This document shows positions 1 to 6,055 of a DNA stretch of 10,071 nucleotides, in pieces. The stretch covers positions 1-10,071 of the forward strand of contig CAYGXU010000117.1 in NCBI GenBank assembly GCA_964353875.1, written 5' to 3'. The DNA is from MGNI01 sp964353875. GTDB lineage: Bacteria > Chloroflexota > Anaerolineae > Anaerolineales > E44-bin32. The stretch's first letter is position 1; every line of letters begins with the position of its first letter. The translations under genes and the position numbers were made by a program. The notes under the pieces were generated by a model. It did no database searches. It was not told where the DNA came from and saw only the letters and a list, made by a program, of their open reading frames with translations.

Positions 1-884
1 TGAGCGATTTGGACCGTTGCTGCGGATGCAATCCCTGTTTCCACGCCGCCCCAAACGGAGATCCCTGTTCGGGGTTCCATCATAGAGAGTCGGCCATAAT
101 AAATGATGGGTAAGCCAGGCTGGATCAGCTGTACCAACAGGATTGAAGCCAGTATTTCAGCATTCTGTTGAGCGAGAGCTCCGGCCAGGGACATCGGAGC
201 GGTAGCGCCAGCGATAGGGCAGGGCAAGGGTCCAAAGGGAATCTTCAAGCGTGCGATTTCCATCATCGCATCTACGCTATTGCCGGGAAAGGTTAATGGG
301 CTGATGGGTGAGACGCTTAATGTAAGAACTTCCTGGGGTGGGCCAATAACGGAGGCCATTTGGGCAATGTAACGCACCTCGGTCGAGCTGAGGACGCCCG
401 GTCCTTGAACAGGCTTGGTGGTATGGGGGATGGAATGCCGAACCATCGCCAGACTAGTCAGAGGACCCGGGACGTCTTGAGGTGTGAAAAGAGGGACGAC
501 GCTGGTCACATTTTCCAGCGCATCGAGCAGACGAGTGCTGTCGCGCACATCCTGGACGGTTGCCGGGCGATGCTCTTCCGTGGAGGGATCCATCACATCG
601 CGAGCGCCACCGAGGTTATGCCAGTGCAGGTTCCCATCGCCGAGAATGATCGTTTCCCCTCCACGACCTCGGATACTGACCTGCTTAGGGCAAAGATCTA
701 TGGATCGTTCCACCAAATCCGCAGGCAAGCGGACAAGGTCATCATGCACCGTCGCGCCTGATCCCGTAAGAACCTCAAGCGCTTCTGGGTGAGTTAAGGC
801 AATCCCAACTTCACTGAGGATGCGCAATGTAGCCGCGTGAATCGCATCAAGCTCATCATTGGTTAAAACCGAAAGATGGATCAT
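1..884 (-). CDS. Trimethylamine methyltransferase (MttB) family protein, 3' end missing
   Basis: An open frame of 294 codons runs from ATG at 884 to the window edge without a stop; the C-terminal part lies outside. The protein begins MIHLSVLTNDELDAIH. It shows family-typical stretches: LHNLGGARD-like text (LHWHNLGGARDVMDP), TPQDVPGPLTSLAM, KPVQGPG, SPISPLTFPGNS, CPIAGATAPMSLAGA and, near the edge, PRTGISVWGGVETG. The superfamily (COG5598) transfers a methyl group from tri- or quaternary amines to a cobalt corrinoid protein in the cytoplasm. Family proteins are about 470-500 residues, so roughly 60% is present. The position where archaeal MttB carries pyrrolysine (about residue 334) is outside the window, so Pyl versus non-Pyl type cannot be decided. 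No in-frame UAG occurs in the visible part. The start is supported by AGGAG nine bases upstream. It is the last visible gene of a three-gene operon, 57 nt after the C45 hydrolase. Substrate unknown. Confidence 0.88.
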   Translation of the reverse strand, partial: MIHLSVLTNDELDAIHAATLRILSEVGIALTHPEALEVLTGSGATVHDDLVRLPADLVERSIDLCPKQVSIRGRGGETIILGDGNLHWHNLGGARDVMDPSTEEHRPATVQDVRDSTRLLDALENVTSVVPLFTPQDVPGPLTSLAMVRHSIPHTTKPVQGPGVLSSTEVRYIAQMASVIGPPQEVLTLSVSPISPLTFPGNSVDAMMEIARLKIPFGPLPCPIAGATAPMSLAGALAQQNAEILASILLVQLIQPGLPIIYYGRLSMMEPRTGISVWGGVETGIASAATVQIA

Positions 885-941
885 TCCTCTTCTCTCCTAA
901 AATGATCGGGTAAGTTCAGTTTCATTCATAATGGTTATAGG

Positions 942-2003
942 TTACAGTTGAAAAGAATGGAACTCCCCTTGACAGGGAGGACCTTTGGCAACCCAAAGCA
1001 CGCGCTCGGTGAGATCCATAATCAGTGAGGCCAGGGTTTGAAAATTGTCATGAAGTGGGAGGGTGGGATCAGGGTGAGCGCAAATGGAATCGGGGTGATT
1101 GGCATGATCGCGCAGCAATTGCTGTAGATCATCGATTGTCATAGAACCTAATCGGTCACGCAGCAATCGAGTCGCTCGCTGGAGCCGCACATGTGAATTG
1201 GCATAAGTACGTTCTTTCTCGGTAGCCTTCAGCTTTGGGGACAGGTAATGGTTAGTATGGACCAGCCAGCCTTGCTCGCCATCCATGATTTCATGTTGTA
1301 GGGCGCTGGTTTCGACGCTGAAGAGTGAGCCGGTGGCATCTGCAAGTAAGAAGTGATATCCTGCTCCCCTACGTTTCGGGATGCAAGCGCGCAGGGCATC
1401 CGCCATGGTTTTTGCGCCCAAGACGGCGCGAGAATATATGATACGCGGGACGCCAGAGCGGATATCCGTGGAATATACTGAATCGATGCCAACACCGATC
1501 CCTTCGGCATTGAAGCCGATATTCACCAATAAAGGACCATAAGTCAATCCAAGAAACCCAGGTCCCTCCTTTGACTTGGCATGCACCAGATAAAGCGTAT
1601 CCTGATCGAGGTTGAGCCAGTCCTCATTGTGTGCTAAGAGCACATGGCCGTTCTCTGTTTGGTCGTCTCTTACCGCCAGCGTTGTGCAAGAAGGAGAATG
1701 CTCCTGGCTATCTGTTAGAGCTTCAAAGCAGTTCAAGGTCCAAACTTCTTCAAAGGGCACGTTTGCCCCCTCAGCGATCCCGTTTAATTCATCGAGGATA
1801 TCCGGAAAATCCTCTTGCGCTTGCCGCAGGTATTTCTGTGCTTCGAGTAGTGCGCTTTCCCATGGGCTATGGAGAATATCAGGGATCATATGGCGATAAC
1901 GAGATATGGCGAGTTGGATTTGGGAACGCGCGCCTTCTCCTTGCTCACGGCCACGTTTGATCGAATTGCCTGAGATATGCAGGATGGGGATGGCCATTTC
2001 CAT
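942..2003 (-). CDS. C45-family Ntn-hydrolase (acyl-CoA:6-APA acyltransferase-like)
   Basis: Cytosolic-looking protein of 353 residues with the layout of peptidase family C45 (PF03417): an N-terminal segment of about 105 residues, then the presumed nucleophile Cys106 in SPSCTTLAV. HNEDW (125-129), a GPLLVNIGFNAEGIGVGID core and HTNHY (249-253) follow. In this family self-cleavage before the Cys yields two chains and exposes an N-terminal Cys. Members form or hydrolyse amides (penicillin acyltransferase, Drosophila Tan carcinine hydrolase). Here the residue before Cys is Ser rather than Gly as in the fungal enzyme, which the wider superfamily tolerates. I chose ATG at 2003 because AGGA overlaps the preceding gene's TAG stop and sits about seven bases upstream. 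A TTG at 2027 would add eight residues and overlap that gene. It lies 8 nt after the S9 peptidase, so co-translation is likely. The amide substrate cannot be read from the sequence. Confidence 0.87.
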   Translation of the reverse strand: MEMAIPILHISGNSIKRGREQGEGARSQIQLAISRYRHMIPDILHSPWESALLEAQKYLRQAQEDFPDILDELNGIAEGANVPFEEVWTLNCFEALTDSQEHSPSCTTLAVRDDQTENGHVLLAHNEDWLNLDQDTLYLVHAKSKEGPGFLGLTYGPLLVNIGFNAEGIGVGIDSVYSTDIRSGVPRIIYSRAVLGAKTMADALRACIPKRRGAGYHFLLADATGSLFSVETSALQHEIMDGEQGWLVHTNHYLSPKLKATEKERTYANSHVRLQRATRLLRDRLGSMTIDDLQQLLRDHANHPDSICAHPDPTLPLHDNFQTLASLIMDLTERVLWVAKGPPCQGEFHSFQL

Positions 2004-2011
2004 CGATGTTC

Positions 2012-3859
2012 CTATAGCAGATACCAATCGCAGAACCGTTCCATATGGTGGTAGAAGTCCAACTGGTTCTTTCGTTGTAGCAAACCATGACCCTCATCCG
2101 AATAGGTCTTGTACTCAAAGGTTTTGCCCTCATTTTTTAGGGCTTCGACCAATTCCTCCGATTGTAATGGGTGCACGATCTTATCCAGGAGACCGTGGAC
2201 GATCAGGAGTGGTCGTTTGATATTGACCGCATGCCGTACAGGAGAGCCGATGTGGTATGACTCAAGATCGTCTGCGGGATGGCCCATCATACGTTCCATA
2301 TCTTCGCGTGTGCCGCGCTCGCTTTGAGCCCAGGAGGTGAGGATGTTACAGTCGCCATATTTGGCGATAGCGCAAGCAAAGCGGTATTTCGGATCGTAGG
2401 CAAGCGCACAGACGGCCAAGTAGCTTCCATAACTCGAGCCGTATATGGCGATGCGTTTCGGGTCGATCCATTCCAGGGCGGCCAGATAATCTGCCCCGGA
2501 AAGACAATCTTCCTTGTCTCCGACGCCCCATGTATTATGGTTGGCACGTTCGAATTCGGTCCCATAGCCGTTGCTGCCGCGAAAGTTGGGTGCGAGCCAG
2601 GTATAGCCCTTTGCGCACATGTATTGTGCCCAGATGTCCCATTCTAAAAGATATTGTGACGTGGGACCGCCGTGGGGAAATACGATCGCTGCGCCGTTAG
2701 GATTTATGGGTTTGTAAAGGAAGGATGGGATTTCCAAACCATCATAGCTGCGATAGATCGCTTCCTGCGGCATGACCAGATCGAGAACCTGCAAAGCGGG
2801 TAGGTTACTGAAAGTGAGTTGTCGCACTTGTCGTGTGTCCAAATCCATGACATAGATGTCGTGTGGCAGAACGGGGCTTTCGAACTCGAAGGTGATGGTT
2901 TTACCATCTGGGGTCCATCGGGGGCGGGTGTGAACGCCTTGATCTGTGCGTAGAAAGTCCACCTGACCGCTATCAACCTCTATGATTGCCAGATGTAGGG
3001 CGCCACGTCGATTTATCGTACAGGCGATGCGGGTGCCATCGGGAGACCAGGCGATTTCATCCACGTCATGGCCTAAACGGGTTACTTGACGTTCGACACC
3101 TGTGTGTGGGTCGATCACGAATAGTTCATAATGCCCGGGTTGCTCGGAGATGAATGCGATCAGGCGACCATCGGGGGACCAACAAGGATAGGTGGCTTCC
3201 ATCTCCGCTGTGCCCGATAAGAGGCGCGTTGTGTCGTTTTCGATATCAGCGAGCATGATATCGAAGCGATTGAGGTCTTCCATGGGGGAATGGATATAGG
3301 TGATATAGCGACCATCAGGAGAGGCTTCAGGCTCATAGTCATGTCCAGGTCCATCACTCACAGGGAGAGGCCATGATCCCTCAATGTCGGTCAGCAATAT
3401 CCGTTGTCGCTCGTCGCGTTCGACGGTCACCAACAAATGGTAGCTATCCGGCATCCAGCGAGGTGTATCTGCATGGGTGGTGAAGCTGGTGATTTTTTTG
3501 GGCATGCCGCCACTTACAGACACAATCCAGACATGGTTCTTCTCGGTGTACGCGATCCACTCACCATTCGGGGACCATTGCGGGGCGTCATCAAACCAGT
3601 AAGGCCTGGGTGCACGGTCAGGCGTCATGCGCGCAGGCCAGCCGCCCTCTTTCGGCATGATGTAGAGGTCGGAGGCATCGCCATGATCCCAAAAGTAGGC
3701 AATACGTTTGCCATCTGGAGATAGTGAATGACTTCGTGGCCTTCCAAGTGAGGTAATTAATGGGATGCTCCAACCATCCGGCGGTTTAATATCCGGTCGT
3801 GGTTGCGCTGGCCAGCCCCCGCGTTCATATTTCGCTTTTAATTCCAGTTCTCTCAACAT
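2012..3859 (-). CDS. S9 family peptidase (prolyl oligopeptidase / acylaminoacyl-peptidase-like)
   Basis: 615 residues with two domains. Residues about 25-345 form a beta-propeller of PD40/TolB-like repeats; (S/T)PDG-type turns recur at about 47, 96, 135 (degenerate, MPDS), 180, 228, 272 and 316, which suggests seven blades. Residues about 365-615 are an alpha/beta-hydrolase with oxyanion motif HGGP (396-399), nucleophile Ser476 in GSSYG, Asp559 in HGLLDKIVHP and His591 in SDEGHG. The catalytic triad is therefore complete. Family enzymes cleave short peptides, often after Pro or removing blocked N-terminal residues, with the propeller gating access. No signal peptide or membrane segment is seen, so it is probably cytoplasmic. 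I chose ATG at 3859 because GGAG lies eight bases before it; TTG at 3877 would add six residues but would put that GGAG inside the gene. It is the first gene of the minus-strand operon. Exact specificity is unknown. Confidence 0.93.
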   Translation of the reverse strand: MLRELELKAKYERGGWPAQPRPDIKPPDGWSIPLITSLGRPRSHSLSPDGKRIAYFWDHGDASDLYIMPKEGGWPARMTPDRAPRPYWFDDAPQWSPNGEWIAYTEKNHVWIVSVSGGMPKKITSFTTHADTPRWMPDSYHLLVTVERDERQRILLTDIEGSWPLPVSDGPGHDYEPEASPDGRYITYIHSPMEDLNRFDIMLADIENDTTRLLSGTAEMEATYPCWSPDGRLIAFISEQPGHYELFVIDPHTGVERQVTRLGHDVDEIAWSPDGTRIACTINRRGALHLAIIEVDSGQVDFLRTDQGVHTRPRWTPDGKTITFEFESPVLPHDIYVMDLDTRQVRQLTFSNLPALQVLDLVMPQEAIYRSYDGLEIPSFLYKPINPNGAAIVFPHGGPTSQYLLEWDIWAQYMCAKGYTWLAPNFRGSNGYGTEFERANHNTWGVGDKEDCLSGADYLAALEWIDPKRIAIYGSSYGSYLAVCALAYDPKYRFACAIAKYGDCNILTSWAQSERGTREDMERMMGHPADDLESYHIGSPVRHAVNIKRPLLIVHGLLDKIVHPLQSEELVEALKNEGKTFEYKTYSDEGHGLLQRKNQLDFYHHMERFCDWYLL

Positions 3860-4135
3860 CTTTCCCACTCCCAACAATCGAAGAGCACGATCTATTCAGA
3901 AGACCCGTTTCAGGATAATTCTAATCGATCCGTTGCAAAATCAGTCCACCTAAAGAAATACCCGAATTCTGGCCTGGTTGTCAATAGCAAGAAAACCTCC
4001 GCATGAAGATCTTACAAGTGGAAGTTTAGACAAGATCAAGAAAGGGGAACGGGTTTCATTGGTACTTCTTTCTGGTCAAAAAAGCCGATGTCTTCAATAT
4101 GGTTGCGGGCATTGTTTGAATGCAATCGATGCTAT

Positions 4136-4351
4136 TCACTTCTGATTTACCCTCCTTAATTTGTCATGGGTGTTCACCGTTAGCGACGATGAGTTTTCAC
4201 TGATTGCATGCAAGTTCAGTCCCTCTTCACTATCTAAGCAGGAGTTGGGAAGCGGGTTGATTTCTAGGATGTGTGTGGGATCAATGTAATTGTTGAGCAG
4301 CGATATCCCCGAAGTGGGAACTTCCTTCCTAGCTATGTTTGTCAAAGACAC
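4136..4351 (-). CDS. Doubtful small ORF, hypothetical 71-residue protein
   Basis: A GTG-initiated frame reads VSLTNIARKEVPTSG at its start and ends LRRVNQK. The frame stays open another 20 or so codons upstream of the GTG, without an ATG. There is no Shine-Dalgarno-like sequence before the GTG, no recognisable domain, no membrane segment and no Cys/His pattern. Composition is hydrophilic, with many Asn, Ser and Leu. It may be a chance ORF or the remnant of a decayed gene; I cannot assign a family. It is the only frame in the divergent region that reads like protein. Confidence 0.15.
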   Translation of the reverse strand: MSLTNIARKEVPTSGISLLNNYIDPTHILEINPLPNSCLDSEEGLNLHAISENSSSLTVNTHDKLRRVNQK

Positions 4352-4439
4352 ATACAGGTCATGGGGGGTTGATTTGAAGAGTTGCCCGTCCCTTATTCGA
4401 CCATTGCGCCTTCATGGAAGGACTTAATGATGACCCTGC

Positions 4440-4460
4440 CGGGCAGATGTGTTTTGCCCG
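4440..4460. repeat. Short hairpin CGGGCA / TGCCCG
   Basis: A perfect 6-bp inverted repeat (4440-4445 with 4455-4460) encloses a 9-nt loop. It lies just upstream of the proposed M20 promoter, so it would not be in that transcript. No U-tract follows on the plus strand, so it is not a convincing terminator. It could be a protein-binding site or chance. Confidence 0.3.
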
Positions 4461-4467
4461 CTCATCC

Positions 4468-4497
4468 TTGCCTATTTTGAGAGGTTGGCACGATAAT
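4468..4497 (+). promoter_or_regulatory. Putative sigma-70-type promoter for the M20 gene
   Basis: TTGCCT (4468-4473) is followed by an 18-nt spacer and GATAAT (4492-4497). Each hexamer matches the bacterial housekeeping consensus at about four or five of six positions. Transcription would start near 4504, giving a leader of about 184 nt before the M20 start codon. The overlap of the -10 with a palindrome at 4488-4516 supports a regulated promoter. Predicted by eye only. Confidence 0.4.
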
Positions 4498-4516
4498 GAG
4501 TCCCTGAAAATCGTGC
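4488..4516. promoter_or_regulatory. Palindrome over presumed transcription start, candidate operator
   Basis: Perfect 7-bp arms GCACGAT (4488-4494) and ATCGTGC (4510-4516) are separated by 15 nt. The centre, about 4502, lies at the expected start point of the promoter at 4468-4497, and the left arm overlaps its -10. A dimeric repressor bound here would block transcription of the M20 gene. No regulator gene is present in the window, so the binding protein is unknown. The same sequence could also fold as a hairpin. Confidence 0.4.
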
Positions 4517-4535
4517 TATCAAACTTGGTGAGAAA

Positions 4536-4583
4536 GCCTCAATCATCGAAAGCTCCTTTGAGGCATTCCCGATAATCATATCG
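4536..4583 (+). other. Two consecutive hairpins in the M20 leader
   Basis: The first has arms GCCTCAA (4536-4542) and TTGAGGC (4558-4564) around a 15-nt loop. The second has CGATA (4570-4574) and TATCG (4579-4583) around ATCA. The first loop ends in CTCCT (4553-4557), complementary to AGGAG in the M20 ribosome-binding site (4673-4677), so a long-range pairing is conceivable. Both stems are exact, but function is inferred from position only. Confidence 0.35.
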
Positions 4584-4590
4584 ATAGCCA

Positions 4591-4660
4591 TGAACCGGCT
4601 GCTCTGACGCGCTGCTATGGAGGGTGGCCTTCGAAACGAGGCCGGAGGATAGCAGCTTCA
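4591..4660 (+). ncRNA. Compound hairpin with alternative pairing, candidate cis-regulatory RNA
   Basis: Outer stem GCTGCTAT (4611-4618) pairs exactly with ATAGCAGC (4649-4656). Inner stem GGCCT (4626-4630) pairs with AGGCC (4639-4643), extendable by CG/CG around AAA with one bulged T. Between them is a purine-rich internal loop, GGAGGGT against GGAGG. Just upstream, GCTGCT (4598-4603) plus TGAA (4591-4594) can instead pair with AGCAGC (4651-4656) plus TTCA (4657-4660), so two folds exclude each other. The element ends 12 nt before the M20 Shine-Dalgarno. It matches no riboswitch class that I recognise; the AGGGTGG echo of T-box elements lacks the rest of that motif. Confidence 0.4.
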
Positions 4661-4687
4661 GGCAAACAATCCAGGAGGGATGTCATC

Positions 4688-5860
4688 ATGACCTGGCTTG
4701 GGTGTGCAAAGGAAATCGAGGGACAACTGGTCGCTTGGCGCCGTGAATTCCATATGCATCCGGAATTGGGATTTCAAGAGACACGCACGGCAGCACGAGT
4801 GGCAGAAGAATTAACACGCTTGGGTTATCGCCTACGTACGGGCGTGGGACGGACAGGAGTGGTGGGCGACAAGGGGAAGGGTGAACCTCTCATCGCCCTG
4901 CGATTTGATATGGACGCCCTCCCGATCCAGGAAGCCAATCAGGTTCCCTATGCCTCCCAAGTGGAAGGAATCATGCACGCCTGCGGACATGACGCCCACA
5001 TGGCGATCGGTCTTGGTGTGGCTGCTCTATTGGCGCGGGAAGAATTTCCCGGGACGGTGCGCTTTATTTTTCAACCGGCGGAGGAGCTGGAGGATGAGCA
5101 GGGATTTAGCGGGGCGTCACGCATGGCGCAGGAGGGAGTAATGGAGGGGGTGGCAAGGGTGCTGGCGTTGCATGTCGCCAACTCCCTTGAAGTGGGCGAT
5201 ATTGCCATTGAGGAGGGCGCTGTTTCAGCCGGCGTAGATACTTTTTATGGCAAAGTTGTCGGTATTGGAGGCCATGGCGCCAGACCGCATGAGACGCTAG
5301 ATCCAATCTATCTTGCTGGGCATGTAGTCTTGGCTGTTCATGGAATCGTCTCTCGAAGATTGGATCCGTTTGCGCCAGCGGTGATCACCATCGGTTCCAT
5401 CCATGGGGGCATAGCGGACAATGTGATCCCGGATGATGTACAACTCACTGGCACCATCCGCTACAGGGATACTGCCGTGCAGGAGCGCATCCACATGGAA
5501 CTTGAGAAAGCCTTTGGTGTGGCTCGTCAGTTAGGTGGGGATTACACGCTAAGGATCGTCCGTGGCTGCCCTGCGGTGCTGAATGATGCTCGTGTGGTGG
5601 AGTTGATCCGCGAAGTGGCGAACGAGCTCCTGGGGGAGGGGCATATGAAAGAGCCCGAACAGTCGATGGGAGCGGAGGATTTCTCTGTCTTTTGCGGGAT
5701 TGCACCGGGAGCGATGTTCCGCTTGGGCTGTCGCATCGAGGGAGATGAACGCATCGCCCATAATCCTTACTTTGATATCGACGAAGGATGCCTGCCAATT
5801 GGGGTGGCGATCCTGGCAGAGGCGGCAAGAAGGCTTTTAATACCAATGAGAGACGATTGA
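4688..5860 (+). CDS. M20D-type amidohydrolase (N-acyl amino acid / hippurate hydrolase-like)
   Basis: The 390-residue length is typical for the M20D aminoacylase/carboxypeptidase group (IAA-amino acid hydrolase, hippurate hydrolase, N-acetyl-diaminopimelate deacetylase relatives). Recognisable motifs in order: HMHPELGFQE (22-31), DMDALPIQE (74-82), HACGHD (97-102), QPAEE (129-133), GHGARPHE (195-202) and AHNPYFDIDE (357-366). Expected metal ligands Cys99, His101, Glu133, His162 and His358 are all present, and Glu132 is the general base. The lid domain (about 185-300) carries His196. These cytosolic metalloenzymes split an acyl group from an amino acid or related amine. Start ATG is set by AGGAGG nine bases upstream (4673-4678). 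It is a single gene, divergent from the S9/C45/MttB operon, with an elaborate upstream region that suggests regulation. The true substrate is not determinable here. Confidence 0.93.
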   Translation: MTWLGCAKEIEGQLVAWRREFHMHPELGFQETRTAARVAEELTRLGYRLRTGVGRTGVVGDKGKGEPLIALRFDMDALPIQEANQVPYASQVEGIMHACGHDAHMAIGLGVAALLAREEFPGTVRFIFQPAEELEDEQGFSGASRMAQEGVMEGVARVLALHVANSLEVGDIAIEEGAVSAGVDTFYGKVVGIGGHGARPHETLDPIYLAGHVVLAVHGIVSRRLDPFAPAVITIGSIHGGIADNVIPDDVQLTGTIRYRDTAVQERIHMELEKAFGVARQLGGDYTLRIVRGCPAVLNDARVVELIREVANELLGEGHMKEPEQSMGAEDFSVFCGIAPGAMFRLGCRIEGDERIAHNPYFDIDEGCLPIGVAILAEAARRLLIPMRDD

Positions 5861-6055
5861 TTGGTTCGACAAAATTCCTTTTGACTGTTGGATATTCAAT
5901 CTAGGTTAAGGTCCGAATTCGTGGGAGTTCTCAAGATGAATGCGGATTTCCAGGTGGAAAGGTCGTCGCCCTCACCTGATGGCATGCCTTGTAAGCGATA
6001 AAGCTCAAGATCCCTCAATCCACCCCATCTCCAATTGAAGGCGATCGGCCACCTC

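Larger units (their letters stand above)
3860..4687. other. Long divergent intergenic region between S9 operon and M20 gene
   Basis: About 830 bases separate two divergent units. The left part (3860-4130) holds no recognisable gene and only short inverted repeats, such as GCATT/AATGC around 4108-4122. On the minus strand TAGAAT near 3920 could be a -10 for the S9 operon, but I find no good -35. The middle contains one doubtful minus-strand ORF (4136-4351). The right part (4440-4660) is dense in inverted repeats and has a plausible plus-strand promoter; these are listed separately. No tRNA, terminator with a U-tract or mobile-element end was seen. Confidence 0.6.

Noticed and set aside
360..761. 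Plus-strand frame of 133 codons antisense to the MttB-family gene
   Set aside because: Shadow of the minus-strand gene, which has clear family motifs and a ribosome-binding site.
2279..2647. Plus-strand frame of 122 codons within the S9 peptidase
   Set aside because: Antisense to the catalytic domain of a clear S9 enzyme; no start signal.
4409..4575. Plus-strand frame of about 50 codons from ATG through the hairpin region
   Set aside because: No ribosome-binding site, no protein-like features, and it overlaps the proposed promoter and operator.
4619..4632. AGGGTGG resembling the T-box antiterminator core
   Set aside because: The continuation does not match the conserved ACCGCG part, no stem I motifs or specifier loop are visible, and the downstream gene is not a usual T-box target.
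4619..4656. Similarity of GGAGGG...GGCC...GGCC to the SAM-I riboswitch core
   Set aside because: The four-way junction elements (for example GATGAAACCC and GGCAACC) are absent, so the likeness is only local.
5936..6001. 21-codon ORF (MNADFQVERSSPSPDG...) after the M20 gene
   Set aside because: Too short, only a loosely placed GGGAG upstream, and no recognisable content.
5861..6055. Search for a bidirectional terminator between the convergent M20 and glycosyltransferase genes
   Set aside because: No GC-rich stem with a T-tract on either strand; only short palindromes such as GGCATGCC.
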